From contig JAYVIV010000034.1 of NCBI GenBank assembly GCA_043769985.1, positions 1 to 64,000 of the forward strand: a stretch of DNA of 64,000 nucleotides, written 5' to 3'. Positions 16,783-25,982 of this stretch are shown here, one piece after another; within the stretch, counting starts at the first letter, position 1, and each line of letters starts with the position of its first letter. The notes beneath the pieces are model-generated. The model did not search any database and was not told the DNA's origin. It saw only the letters and a program-made list of their open reading frames with translations. This DNA comes from Arcicella sp043769985 (lineage in GTDB: Bacteria; Bacteroidota; Bacteroidia; Cytophagales; Spirosomataceae). A program made the position numbers and the translations under genes.

Positions 16783-18780
16783 ATGGAAAAGATTAGAAAA
16801 AGATTTATACAAGGTTTCTTTATTCTGATAGCGTTGATTTACGTTGGCAGATTATTTTACCTTCAAGTTATTGACGATACATACATCTTAGCGGCTGAAA
16901 ATAATGCTATCCGAAAAATGATTCAACCTCCTTTCAGAGGATTGGTTTATGACCGTAATAACAAGTTAATCGTCAGTAATACAGTTGTTTACGACCTATA
17001 CGTCACGCCCAAAAAGGCAAGAGTAGCGGATACCTTGAGGTTTTGTGAGATTTTTGGTATGACTCGTTCTGCGTTTGATAGTCTCACGCATCTGGCACGG
17101 ATATACTCGCCCGTTAGACCTTCTTTGATGCTTCGTCAATTATCACGGGAAGATTATGCTCGGGTGCAAGATGCCATGGTTGATTATCCAGGCTTTAATT
17201 TTCAAGTAAGTGCCTTGCGAACCTACGATTGGAAAGGTATGGCAAATGCTTTGGGTTATGTAGGAGAAATCAGTCCAGAACGTCTTTTGAAACAAGAAGC
17301 AGCGGGAGAAGATTACTACGGACAAGGCGATTATGTGGGCGTAACGGGTCTGGAACGGCAGTATGAAGAACAATTACGGGGTGAAAGAGGCGTGAAATAC
17401 ATCATGGTAAACAGTCGTGGTGTTGAAAAAGGTTCTCATAAAGGCGGAGCTTTTGATGTAGAACCCATTTCTGGAAAAAGTTTAATGACTTCAATTGACA
17501 TTGAATTACAGGCGTATGCTGATAGTTTGATGCAACATAAAGTAGGAAGTGTGGTGGCGATTGAACCCTCAACAGGTGAAGTATTGGCAATGGTCTCTGC
17601 CCCAACCTACGACCCCAGTTTATTGTCGGGACGGACGTATTCTAAATACTTCCAAACGCTCAATCTCAATCCTATGCACCCGCTTTTGAACCGCCCGCCG
17701 AGTGCGTCTTATCGTCCAGGTTCAACTTTCAAGATTATTCAAGCCTTAGTTGCCTTACAAATGGGGGCAATTGTGCCGAGTACAGGTTTTGGTCATGGTG
17801 GATCGCCCATTAATTGTAGCCATAATCATCCCGTGGCGAGTGATGTTCAAAAAGCCATTCAGTTTTCCTGTAACCCTTACTTTTATCAAACGTATAAGCG
17901 AATAATTTATAGCAATACTGAACCAAATGTATTCAAAAAATCCGCCATCGGACTGCAAAAGTGGGATGATATGGTGGCGAAATTTGGGATTGGTCAATCT
18001 TTAGAAATTGATTTGCCAACCGAAAGAAAAGGGAATTTACCCAGCATCCAGATGTACGATAAAATGTATGGCGGGCCACTTCGTTGGAAATTTTCAAATA
18101 TTGCCAGTAATAGTATTGGCGAAGGTGAACTTTTGGTTAGTCCTCTAAAAATGGCGAATGTGGCTGCGATAGTGGCAAATCGAGGGTGGTATTATCGCCC
18201 ACATTTGGTCAGAGGTGTTGGTAAAGCAGGAGTGATTGATGAAAAATATAAAGAAAAAATATCCGTTGGGATTGACAGAAGGCATTTTGAAACGGTCATT
18301 GGCGGAATGGTTAGTGCCGTAAACAATGGAACGGTTTCGGGCGATGGTAGGATGTCTGATATTCAGATGTGTGGAAAAACAGGAACTTCGCAGAACCGTC
18401 ATGGAGAAAATCATTCAATTTTCATTGCCTTTGCACCCAGAGATAATCCCAAAATTGCGATAGCCGTTTTTGTGGAAAATGCGGGTTCGGGTGGAGCTCA
18501 CGCCGCTCCAATTGCTTCATTGTGTATTGAAAGATACATTAAAAGACGTGTCGATAGAAAAGCCATTGAAACGAAATGGATGAATAAAGGCTATCCATTA
18601 AATATCATCAGAACCGCCTCTTCCAGAACGGACACCAAAACTACGCTAACGGTTAAAAAAGATAGTGTTATTCAAAAAGTTGATGAAGAAATATTTTTTA
18701 CTTCTCCGCAAACAATGCTTCCAATAATAGGAGTCGAAAAACCAAACAGTATTAAAATCCCGATGAAACCGAAGAAATAG
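16783..18780 (+). CDS. mrdA: Penicillin-binding protein 2
   Basis: The class B transpeptidase of the elongasome, cross-linking peptidoglycan during side-wall growth. The 665-residue protein has a membrane anchor (about 9-28), a dimerisation/pedestal region (R-G-L-V-Y-D-R-N motif at 52-59), and a transpeptidase domain with S314-T-F-K, S362-C-N and K-T-G-T near residue 530. Its partner glycosyltransferase RodA follows 127 nt downstream on the same strand, the conserved mrdA-rodA arrangement. The spacer between them is an unusual purine-rich/pyrimidine-rich inverted repeat. The C-terminal 60 residues are Lys/Thr-rich and probably disordered. Confidence 0.94.
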   Translation: MEKIRKRFIQGFFILIALIYVGRLFYLQVIDDTYILAAENNAIRKMIQPPFRGLVYDRNNKLIVSNTVVYDLYVTPKKARVADTLRFCEIFGMTRSAFDSLTHLARIYSPVRPSLMLRQLSREDYARVQDAMVDYPGFNFQVSALRTYDWKGMANALGYVGEISPERLLKQEAAGEDYYGQGDYVGVTGLERQYEEQLRGERGVKYIMVNSRGVEKGSHKGGAFDVEPISGKSLMTSIDIELQAYADSLMQHKVGSVVAIEPSTGEVLAMVSAPTYDPSLLSGRTYSKYFQTLNLNPMHPLLNRPPSASYRPGSTFKIIQALVALQMGAIVPSTGFGHGGSPINCSHNHPVASDVQKAIQFSCNPYFYQTYKRIIYSNTEPNVFKKSAIGLQKWDDMVAKFGIGQSLEIDLPTERKGNLPSIQMYDKMYGGPLRWKFSNIASNSIGEGELLVSPLKMANVAAIVANRGWYYRPHLVRGVGKAGVIDEKYKEKISVGIDRRHFETVIGGMVSAVNNGTVSGDGRMSDIQMCGKTGTSQNRHGENHSIFIAFAPRDNPKIAIAVFVENAGSGGAHAAPIASLCIERYIKRRVDRKAIETKWMNKGYPLNIIRTASSRTDTKTTLTVKKDSVIQKVDEEIFFTSPQTMLPIIGVEKPNSIKIPMKPKK

Positions 18781-18904
18781 AGGAGAAAGGGAGATAGGAG
18801 AAATGGAGGAAAGCAGAAAGGGAAATAGGAGTAAAACGTAAATTCACTTTTCCTTCCTACCCTTTCCCTTCCTCCTTATTTCCTTTCCTCCTTTCCTCCC
18901 CCCC
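18778..18904. repeat. Polypurine-polypyrimidine inverted repeat, mrdA-rodA spacer
   Basis: The plus strand is nearly all purine over about 18778-18830 (AGGAGAAAGG words) and nearly all pyrimidine over about 18848-18904 (CCTTTCCTCC words). The two tracts can pair imperfectly into a long hairpin and can also form triplex-type structures. The pyrimidine tract ends 3 nt before the rodA ATG, so a purine-rich ribosome binding site is absent. Confidence 0.75.
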
Positions 18905-18907
18905 AAA

Positions 18908-20197
18908 ATGGCAAGACAAGAAAAAATATCAAAGAATTTAGACTGGATTTCTGTTCTCATTTTCATCGTGTGCGTGGTGGTGGGATGGTTGAACATTTAT
19001 GCAGCCATTTATAACCCAGAAAACCCGCTCTGGATTGGAGATGCTGGCTTTTTTGACACAAATGCAGGCAAACAACTTATCTGGATTGGCACAACAGTAT
19101 TGTTAATTATCGCCATTTTAGTCATTGATTATCGCTTTTACGAAACTACCGCTTTCTTTATTTACGGATTTTTTATCTTTATGCTCTTGGCGGTTTTAGT
19201 ATTTGGGGCAGAGATAAAAGGCTCAAATTCATGGATTCGGATTGGCGGTTTTCAAGTTCAACCTGCTGAATTTGCGAAGATGGCAACGGCTTTGGCTTTG
19301 GCAAAATATATTAGTACGCCCATGGTCAATTTGTCTCGTTTCAAAGACCAATTTAATGTAGCAATGATTATCCTGATTCCGCCTATTTTGATATTAGTCT
19401 CTCATGAAACGGGCGTTGCATTGGTTTTTGCAGGATTTATGGTTTTGTTGTATCGTGAAGGATTACCAGGGGTTTATCCAGCATCGTTGTTAAGTGTGAT
19501 TATCCTTTTTGTATTATCGTTGATTTATCCAGTTTGGCAAATTTTTATTGGTGTAATAATCTTAGCAGGTCTAATTATTGGGATATTACCACGTTACGAA
19601 CGAAAAACCAAAAATATCATTATGATTATTGGGGTAGCCCTTTCGATGGGCGTTTTTGTTACGGGTGTGGATTGGGCAGTAAATAATATCCTTCAAGAAC
19701 ATCAACGCAATCGTATAAAAGTATTGGTTGACCCAGATTTTGATAGAAAGAAAACGGGTTATAACGTCCGTCAAGCAAAAATTGCTATTGGTTCAGGAAG
19801 GCTTGTGGGTAAAGGCTTTTTACAGGGAACACAAACAAAATTTGACTTCGTACCAGAGCAATCAACCGATTTTATTTTCTGTACGGTAGGAGAGGAGGAA
19901 GGCTTTGCGGGTAGTTTATTGGTCGTAGGACTATTTTTGGGGCTTTTACTGCGAGTAATTTATCTGGCAGAAAGGCAAAAGTCCCGATTTGCCCGAGTCT
20001 ATGGCTACGGGGTTGTCTCCATTCTGTTTTTTCACTTCATGGTAAACATTGGTATGACAATAGGCCTAATGCCTGTAATTGGAATTCCTCTGCCCTTTTT
20101 CAGTTACGGAGGGTCATCACTCTGGTCATTTTCGATTTTATTATTTATCTTTCTCAAAATTGATGCCCACCGTACGCAGGTTTTGTCGAGGTGGTGA
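18908..20197 (+). CDS. rodA: Rod-shape-determining peptidoglycan polymerase RodA
   Basis: A SEDS-family glycosyltransferase that polymerises lipid II with PBP2. The 429-residue protein has about ten membrane segments and the SEDS signatures G-S-N-S-W-I-R-I-G-G-F-Q-V-Q-P-A-E-F-A-K (near residue 110) and P-F-F-S-Y-G-G-S-S (near 400); the latter, and its place after mrdA, favour RodA over FtsW. It lies downstream of mrdA, probably in the same transcript in spite of the spacer hairpin. An inverted repeat follows the stop codon. Confidence 0.93.
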   Translation: MARQEKISKNLDWISVLIFIVCVVVGWLNIYAAIYNPENPLWIGDAGFFDTNAGKQLIWIGTTVLLIIAILVIDYRFYETTAFFIYGFFIFMLLAVLVFGAEIKGSNSWIRIGGFQVQPAEFAKMATALALAKYISTPMVNLSRFKDQFNVAMIILIPPILILVSHETGVALVFAGFMVLLYREGLPGVYPASLLSVIILFVLSLIYPVWQIFIGVIILAGLIIGILPRYERKTKNIIMIIGVALSMGVFVTGVDWAVNNILQEHQRNRIKVLVDPDFDRKKTGYNVRQAKIAIGSGRLVGKGFLQGTQTKFDFVPEQSTDFIFCTVGEEEGFAGSLLVVGLFLGLLLRVIYLAERQKSRFARVYGYGVVSILFFHFMVNIGMTIGLMPVIGIPLPFFSYGGSSLWSFSILLFIFLKIDAHRTQVLSRW

Positions 20198-20219
20198 TAT
20201 GAATACGACATATAAAGTT

Positions 20220-20390
20220 AGACCACGGATGATACGGATTTTACGGATTTTCACTGGGACGCATAGTCGGATTTAGGTTTACAAAAAAATATAATGCTTA
20301 GTAAAATACTTACTTATTAATGTAACTATCGTCTTACAGTCACATAATAAAATCCGTGTAAATCCGTCAAATCCGTATTATCCGTGGTCT
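20220..20390. repeat. Inverted repeat of ACGGATT words between rodA and the MFS gene
   Basis: Arms 20220-20249 and 20361-20390 are 30 nt with 28 complementary positions and a 111-nt spacer. Each arm is built of tandem ACGGAT(T) words. The same words form the outer arms of the selU-selD spacer element (31113-31332), so this is a dispersed family. Confidence 0.85.
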
Positions 20391-20420
20391 AATCTGTACT
20401 GCTTAATCTCCCATAAAATC

Positions 20421-21686
20421 ATGACCACCATTCCAATTTCAACCAATACCTCCATTTCAAAAAATGCTAAAATCCTCATTGCCGTAGCCGCTTTGGGCTA
20501 TTTTGTGGATGTTTATGACCTCATTCTTTTTGGCGTAGTCCGCAATCCAAGCCTTGCCAGTTTGGGATTAAACAAAGCTCAACAACTCATACAAGGACTT
20601 ACTTTATTCAATATTCAAATGGCTGGAATGTTGATTGGAGGAATTTTGTGGGGCGTTTGGGGTGATAAAAAAGGAAGAAAATCCGTACTTTTTGGCTCAA
20701 TTTTGATGTATTCAACTGCCAATACTTTAAACGGATTTGTGAATGATACAACATTTATGGATGCCATCACGCAATACGGAATCCTACGTTTCATCGCAGG
20801 TATCGGACTTGCGGGAGAATTAGGGGCGGGCATCACACTCGTGAACGAAACCTTACCCAAAGAAAAAAGAGGCATCGGAGCCTTACTCATTGCGGGTACA
20901 GGTGCGTTGGGAGCAGTAACTGCGGCAGTCGTAGGCGGATATAGCCAAGACCCAGAATGGTGGAGAACTTGCTATTTCATCGGTGGAGGTATGGGTTTAT
21001 TCTTGTTGATTCTTCGCTTCGGAACGTTTGAATCTGTGCTTTTTCAGAATGTAGAGAAAAATGTTCAAAAAGGTGATTTTCTTAGTCTATTTACGAATAG
21101 AGAGCGTTTTATGAAATATTTTTATTGTATTCTGATAGGTTTACCAGTCTGGTACGTCGTTGGAATCTTAGTTTTAGTTGCTCCTGAAATGAGTAAAGCC
21201 CTAAACGTTCAAGGCGAAATATCAGGCGGAAAAACAATTATGTATTGTTATGCAGGACTTTCAATTGGTGATTTTTTGAGTGGACTAATTAGTCAAATAT
21301 TGAAAAGTAGAAAGAAAACGATTTATATTTTTGTGGGAATGGCAGTGGTTTTCACCATAATTTATCTCAATGCTTTCGGAATATCTGCCAATAATTTTTA
21401 CTGGCTTTGCTTCATTTTAGGCTTCTTTGGCGGTTATTGGGCAGTTTTTGTCACGATGTCCTCCGAACAATTTGGAACAAATATCAGAGCTACCGTAACA
21501 ACCACCGTACCCAATTTTGTGAGAGGGGCATTAATCCCAATCACCTTAGGTTTCAGAGCCTTAATGCCAACTTACGGATTACTAAATTCAGCCATGATTG
21601 TGGGCGTAATTTGTTTCGCCGTCGCCTTCTGGGCAACCACGCAGGTGGAGGAGACTTTTACGAAGGATTTGGATTATGTGGAGTAG
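20421..21686 (+). CDS. MFS transporter
   Basis: A 421-residue major facilitator superfamily permease with about twelve membrane segments. The loop between segments 2 and 3 carries the family motif G-G-I-L-W-G-V-W-G-D-K-K-G-R-K, and the first segment has the D-V-Y-D-L pattern seen in sugar/metabolite:H+ symporters of this superfamily. The substrate cannot be predicted. It is flanked by an inverted repeat upstream and a terminator downstream (21725-21768), so it is probably a single transcription unit. Confidence 0.88.
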   Translation: MTTIPISTNTSISKNAKILIAVAALGYFVDVYDLILFGVVRNPSLASLGLNKAQQLIQGLTLFNIQMAGMLIGGILWGVWGDKKGRKSVLFGSILMYSTANTLNGFVNDTTFMDAITQYGILRFIAGIGLAGELGAGITLVNETLPKEKRGIGALLIAGTGALGAVTAAVVGGYSQDPEWWRTCYFIGGGMGLFLLILRFGTFESVLFQNVEKNVQKGDFLSLFTNRERFMKYFYCILIGLPVWYVVGILVLVAPEMSKALNVQGEISGGKTIMYCYAGLSIGDFLSGLISQILKSRKKTIYIFVGMAVVFTIIYLNAFGISANNFYWLCFILGFFGGYWAVFVTMSSEQFGTNIRATVTTTVPNFVRGALIPITLGFRALMPTYGLLNSAMIVGVICFAVAFWATTQVEETFTKDLDYVE

Positions 21687-21724
21687 GGGATTCGTGAAAA
21701 ACATTTTTTAACTAATTGATAAAC

Positions 21725-21768
21725 AGAGGGTAATGGCAATTTTAAAGTTTGTAATTAGCCTCTTTTTT
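21725..21768 (+). terminator. Intrinsic terminator after the MFS gene
   Basis: AGAGGGTAAT (21725-21734) pairs with ATTAGCCTCT (21754-21763), 9 of 10 positions, followed directly by a T-run to 21768. Confidence 0.7.
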
Positions 21769-21793
21769 TGACATAAACTCTTATTATTAATTC

Positions 21794-21893
21794 TATAATT
21801 CTCCAAATCCATGATTTTTTACGGGATTTGGAGAATTATAAAAATCTATAATTCTCCAAATACATGATTTTTTCTTATATTTGGAGAATTATA
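21794..21893. repeat. Two tandem palindromes upstream of the DUF234 ATPase gene
   Basis: Unit 1: perfect 17-bp arms (21794-21810, 21824-21840). Unit 2: perfect 16-bp arms (21847-21862, 21878-21893). Both have the arm word TATAATTCTCCAAAT and share CATGATTTTTT in the loop, repeated at a 53-nt period. Unit 2 ends 7 nt before the ATG at 21901. They could be operators for autoregulation, leader hairpins, or ends of a mobile cassette; no matching copy is seen on the 3' side of the gene. Confidence 0.85.
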
Positions 21894-21900
21894 AGAAAAA

Positions 21901-23313
21901 ATGATAGGAAGAATCAACGAACGCAAAGTATTGGATGAAGCACTGCAATCATTGCAAAGTGAATTAATTGCTTTGTATGGCAGACGTAGAATCGGGAAAA
22001 CTTATTTGGTGCGAGAACATTTTGCGAATGAAATGATTTTCAGTACCAGTGGTTTATTTGAGGCAACTTTACCAGAACAATTAAAAGAATTTGCTTCTTG
22101 TATTAAGAGTGCTTCAAAAAGTGAAATGCCTGTCCAAATACCAAATGATTGGTTTGAGGCATTTGATATGTTGAAAGTATTGATTACCAGCAACAAGCAA
22201 AAATCTAAGAAAGTAATATTCTTAGATGAAGTTCCTTGGATGGCAACCCCAAAATCACGGTTTTTGACAGCATTTGAGGGTTTTTGGAATGGTTGGGCTT
22301 CGGCACGGAAAGATGTCGTAGTGATAATATGCGGCTCTGCAGCGGCTTGGATGATTCAAAAAATTGAAAAAAGTAAAGGTGGTTTATATAATAGAGTTAC
22401 CAAAAGAATTGTCCTCAAACCTTTTACCTTAGCGGAAACAGAAGCATTTTTTCAATCTAAATCATTGACGCTCAGTAGATTTCATATCACAGAATTATAC
22501 ATGATGCTCGGAGGAGTGCCGCATTATCTCAACCAAGTCAGGAAAGGTGAAACGCCCGCTATGGCAATTGAAAGATTGGTTTTTGACAAAGACGGATTGC
22601 TCTCAGATGAGTTTGAATATTTATTTTCGTCTTTGTTCGGAGCAGGGGGGTTGTATAAACAAATTGTAGAAATATTAGCTCAAAATCGCTATGGATTAAC
22701 TCGAGAGGAGGTTCTGGTAAAATGTAAAGTGATTTCGAGTGGTTGGTTTAGCAATATTTTGGAAGAATTAGAAGCATCGGGATTCATAGAAACGCAAATG
22801 CAGTACGCTAAAAATGGGAAAATTATCCATTACAAAGTGATTGATAATTATTCATTATTTTACGTAAATTTCAAAAAAATAAAGAAATTTCAAAATTGGA
22901 TGGCAGTTCAAAATACCCAACAATGGAAGACTTGGAGCGGATTGACTTTTGAAAATGTATGCTTTTACCATAGCAATAATATCATCAAAGCATTAGGGAT
23001 TTCAGGCATACAAACCACCGTTTCGTCGTGGTCAAACCGTGGAGATGATGAAATGAAAGGTGCTCAAATTGATATGCTGATTGATAGAGGAGATAAAGCA
23101 ATCAACGTTTGTGAAATAAAGTTTAACGAAAATCCGTACATTATTACCAAAAATTATGCCCAAGAAATGCGTTTGAAAATGACGGCTTTTAATCACTTTA
23201 CTAAAAATAAAAAAACAATTTTTACAACATTCATCACAGCGGGTGGCTTAGTACAAAATAGCGAAGCCAATGCCCTTTTGCAATCAACTATTACCTTAGA
23301 TGATTTATTTTAA
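21901..23313 (+). CDS. ATPase_2/DUF234 protein (AAA ATPase with nuclease-like C-terminus)
   Basis: A 470-residue protein of the archaeal-type ATPase_2 family: Walker A Y-G-R-R-R-I-G-K33-T, Walker B V-I-F-L-D-E-V-P-W-M near residue 105, a winged-helix region in the middle (R-Y-G-L-T-R-E-E-V), and a C-terminal DUF234 domain whose Q-I-D-M-L-I-D-R...V-C-E-I-K-F pattern resembles a PD-(D/E)XK nuclease core. Family members occur as solitary, patchily distributed genes in Bacteroidota and archaea, and their function is unknown; mobility or stress/defence roles have been suggested. Two tandem palindromes lie directly upstream. The next gene starts 11 nt downstream but is metabolically unrelated. Confidence 0.85.
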   Translation: MIGRINERKVLDEALQSLQSELIALYGRRRIGKTYLVREHFANEMIFSTSGLFEATLPEQLKEFASCIKSASKSEMPVQIPNDWFEAFDMLKVLITSNKQKSKKVIFLDEVPWMATPKSRFLTAFEGFWNGWASARKDVVVIICGSAAAWMIQKIEKSKGGLYNRVTKRIVLKPFTLAETEAFFQSKSLTLSRFHITELYMMLGGVPHYLNQVRKGETPAMAIERLVFDKDGLLSDEFEYLFSSLFGAGGLYKQIVEILAQNRYGLTREEVLVKCKVISSGWFSNILEELEASGFIETQMQYAKNGKIIHYKVIDNYSLFYVNFKKIKKFQNWMAVQNTQQWKTWSGLTFENVCFYHSNNIIKALGISGIQTTVSSWSNRGDDEMKGAQIDMLIDRGDKAINVCEIKFNENPYIITKNYAQEMRLKMTAFNHFTKNKKTIFTTFITAGGLVQNSEANALLQSTITLDDLF

Positions 23314-23324
23314 ACCCCAAACCC

Positions 23325-23993
23325 ATGAAAAAGCTAATCCTCATATTATCCCTAATCTCAACAACCACTTTCGCCCAAAAGACCATCAATCTCTTCAACG
23401 GCAAGGATTTGAATAATTGGTTTGTGGATGTGCCAGCGATGGATAAAGACCCAAAGGCTATCAATCCTTTCATCATTCGGAATGGTTTATTAGTGAGTTT
23501 GGGAGAGCCACAAGGGCATTTAATTACGAAAGAGAAATACGAAAATTATCGTTTGGAATTGGAATATCGCTTTGCGGGGAAGCCTGGCAATTGTGGTGTT
23601 TTGGTTCATGCTTCTACATTGCGGGCATTATACAAGCAATTCCCAAAGTCTATTGAAGTGCAAATGATGCACGATAATGCGGGAGATTTTTGGTGTATCA
23701 CTGAGGATATTAGCGTGCCAAATATGGAAAAAAGAAGAGGTCCGAAAGCAAATTGGGGAAGTGTTGACGGGAAAGAAAGAAGAATTCCAAACCTTACCGA
23801 TAATTCTGAAAAACCGCTTGGAGAATGGAATAAAATGGTCGTGGAATGTAGTGGAGATAAAATTAAAGTAACGCTAAATGGCAACCTTGTGAACGATGGA
23901 TTTGGAGCAACGGTTCAGAAAGGGCAAGTGGCTTTGCAAGCGGAAGGTGCAGAAGTGGAATTTCGGAAAGTGGAATTAACGCCTTTTAAATGA
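23325..23993 (+). CDS. DUF1080 family (3-keto-disaccharide hydrolase-like) secreted protein
   Basis: A 222-residue protein with an N-terminal signal peptide (cut near T-F-A-Q) and a single DUF1080 domain: I-N-L-F-N-G-K-D-L-N-N-W at the start of the mature part and the jelly-roll motifs Y-E-N-Y-R-L-E-L-E-Y-R-F and N-C-G-V-L-V-H. DUF1080 members include 3-keto-glycoside hydrolases acting on oxidised disaccharides in the periplasm. The family is greatly expanded in Bacteroidota, so substrate is uncertain. It starts 11 nt after the ATPase gene and is convergent with the next gene, with only 3 nt between the stops. Confidence 0.85.
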   Translation: MKKLILILSLISTTTFAQKTINLFNGKDLNNWFVDVPAMDKDPKAINPFIIRNGLLVSLGEPQGHLITKEKYENYRLELEYRFAGKPGNCGVLVHASTLRALYKQFPKSIEVQMMHDNAGDFWCITEDISVPNMEKRRGPKANWGSVDGKERRIPNLTDNSEKPLGEWNKMVVECSGDKIKVTLNGNLVNDGFGATVQKGQVALQAEGAEVEFRKVELTPFK

Positions 23994-23996
23994 TGT

Positions 23997-25094
23997 CTAA
24001 ACCGTAATTCTCCTATCTCTCGCAATCACTTTCCAAGCATCAATAACCATATTTTCTTCCACGATTTGTACTTCATTATACAAAGCAACCGTTGGGCAAA
24101 TGTGGATTGGCACGCCATACCAAACATCGCCAATGGAATATTTATAGGTGTTTTCAACTTGAACGACCAAATGTTCTTCACTTTGTCCGACGGGAATTAT
24201 TTCGTCATTAACAAGAAATTTAATGCGTGGCAATGGGTTTTCGGCAGCAATGGATTTATGTCCTAAATCAAGGCAAAGAGTGGTTTTGTCAATAATTGAA
24301 ACTACTCGGGTGGCAATGATTCCCGCCCAGAGAAAATCAAAATCGGGCATGGTTTCTTTGTATCCTGCATCCCAAAAAATGAAGGTGCCTGGACTCACTT
24401 CAACGTCTTCATGGGCAAGGGAATGAATCGAAAAAGTAGGCGAGCCACCCACCACAACTTTCAGCTTTTTCTCAGAAAATTTTTCAATTTCAAGTTGTAC
24501 CAAAGTAATTAATTGGAAAACTTTATCGGCTTTATGTTTTCGTTGTAAAACGTCCGTATCATGAATATGTCCATCGTAGGCATGAAGTCCAATAACGTGA
24601 ATTCCACTTAAATTAGAGGTTTTTTTATATAAATCAAACGCATTTTCGACTGATACTCCCGTGCGATTCATGCCCACATTTAGGTCAATATAAACGTCAA
24701 CTATATCGTTAGAAAGGCAATCTGAAAGGTCTTTTGCCGTGTCAATATTATCAATTAAACAAGAGAATTTTGTTTCGGGATATTTCAAAATTAATGCTTG
24801 TAAACGCTTGATTTTCGGACCTACCACAGGAAAAGCAATTAATACATCTTTTGCCTTTGCCAATCCCAGCATTTCAGCCTCGGCAATGGTGGCACATTTG
24901 AATTTGTGAATACCACAATCTATCATCATCTGGCTGATTTCCAAGAGTTTATGCGTTTTTACGTGGGGGCGTAATTGCTCAACGGAATGCACCAAGGATA
25001 GGGCTTTTTCGATGTTTTGTGTTGCTCTGTCTTTGTAAATCAACAAAGCGGGTGTATCAATTTCTTCGATATTTTTTATGTCAAACCAGTTCAT
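23997..25094 (-). CDS. D-threonine aldolase/D-serine dehydratase-like PLP enzyme
   Basis: A 365-residue fold-type III PLP enzyme (alanine racemase-like barrel plus C-terminal metal-binding domain). The R-P-H-V-K-T-H-K motif contains the PLP-binding lysine, and the C-terminal P-I-H-I-C-P-T-V region carries the conserved His and Cys of the metal site. Members split D-threonine or D-3-hydroxyamino acids to glycine plus aldehyde, or dehydrate D-serine; the sequence does not tell which. Single gene on the minus strand; the neighbours give no pathway hint. Confidence 0.85.
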   Translation of the reverse strand: MNWFDIKNIEEIDTPALLIYKDRATQNIEKALSLVHSVEQLRPHVKTHKLLEISQMMIDCGIHKFKCATIAEAEMLGLAKAKDVLIAFPVVGPKIKRLQALILKYPETKFSCLIDNIDTAKDLSDCLSNDIVDVYIDLNVGMNRTGVSVENAFDLYKKTSNLSGIHVIGLHAYDGHIHDTDVLQRKHKADKVFQLITLVQLEIEKFSEKKLKVVVGGSPTFSIHSLAHEDVEVSPGTFIFWDAGYKETMPDFDFLWAGIIATRVVSIIDKTTLCLDLGHKSIAAENPLPRIKFLVNDEIIPVGQSEEHLVVQVENTYKYSIGDVWYGVPIHICPTVALYNEVQIVEENMVIDAWKVIARDRRITV

Positions 25095-25139
25095 GAGGTT
25101 GGGATTTAGTTAGTTATTTTACGAAATTACGTAAAACAA

Positions 25140-25171
25140 AAATCCCTTCACCAACAAAGGAAAAGGGATTT
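25140..25171 (-). terminator. Intrinsic terminator of the barrel-protein gene
   Basis: AAATCCCTT (25140-25148) pairs with AAGGGATTT (25163-25171); read on the minus strand it ends in a T-rich run. It lies 22 nt after the stop codon of the gene at 25193-25858. Confidence 0.75.
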
Positions 25172-25192
25172 CTATTCATAATAAATTTTTTC

Positions 25193-25858
25193 TCAAAAAC
25201 TATAATTCAACCCCGCATAAATCATCCCAGACTTGGCTCTGAATCTATCATTTGCTGATGGAATTGTTTGTATTTTGGTGGTGGTCGTTAATTCATTAAA
25301 TAAATATTGATAAGCAACTTTCAACCCCAAATGGTCAGAAAATTTATAACGAATATACAAGTGAGAATTTAATGACCCTTTGTCATTATCACCTATTAGT
25401 AAAATATTTGTTGATGTAGGACTCGCCGAACTGGGGGTTGACTTTCCGTTTCTGATGTAAGAAGGTGAACCAGTTGGTCCAAATGAAAATCCAATCGCAT
25501 CAATATTAAATCCAACGTCAAATTTTTCGGAAATTTTGTAGCCTAAATTGATGGTTAAGTTCAGAGAACTAACGCCTGGACTTGGAGCCGAAAGTGTATC
25601 AACATTTTTATCATCAGCCGTTAAAACTGCTGGGGCGGTCGTAAAATTGACATTACTTCCAAAAAATGAAGTGAACCTTATGCCTGTGCCTACGTAAAAT
25701 TTCTTTTTGGAGCCAATGCCCCAATTATGAAAACCAGAGGCACTAATACTAACAGTCGAAGAACCAATTGCTCCACCCAATTCAGCAGATGTACCTAATT
25801 GAGCCACTGCTCCAAAACTTAAAATTGAGAGAGAGAGAAATAAGAATGCTTTTTTCAT
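25193..25858 (-). CDS. Outer-membrane beta-barrel protein
   Basis: A 221-residue protein with a clear signal peptide (MKKAFLFLSLSILSFGAVAQ) and a mature part of alternating hydrophobic/polar strands ending in Y-A-G-L-N-Y-S-F, the aromatic C-terminus typical of outer-membrane barrels. Glycine- and aromatic-rich strands such as L-N-L-T-I-N-L-G-Y-K-I suggest an eight- to ten-stranded OmpW/OprF-like barrel. No specific family is recognised. Single gene with its own terminator. Confidence 0.75.
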   Translation of the reverse strand: MKKAFLFLSLSILSFGAVAQLGTSAELGGAIGSSTVSISASGFHNWGIGSKKKFYVGTGIRFTSFFGSNVNFTTAPAVLTADDKNVDTLSAPSPGVSSLNLTINLGYKISEKFDVGFNIDAIGFSFGPTGSPSYIRNGKSTPSSASPTSTNILLIGDNDKGSLNSHLYIRYKFSDHLGLKVAYQYLFNELTTTTKIQTIPSANDRFRAKSGMIYAGLNYSF

Positions 25859-25982
25859 ACTTTGTGATTATTTAGAAAATTTAAGATTTTTCAAAAATAA
25901 GTTAATCTATTCTTGAAAAATGTCGTTTAAATGACAATTTGATTAACAATTATTAAGAAAGTAATCCCATTACTCCTTTCAC

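Noticed and set aside
20079..20276. Plus-strand frame of 65 codons overlapping the end of rodA
   Set aside because: Out-of-frame rodA sequence running into the ACGGATT repeat; no independent support.
21794..21893. Short CRISPR-like repeat array
   Set aside because: Only two units, each a palindrome, and the loop between arms is also alike; no spacers or cas genes.
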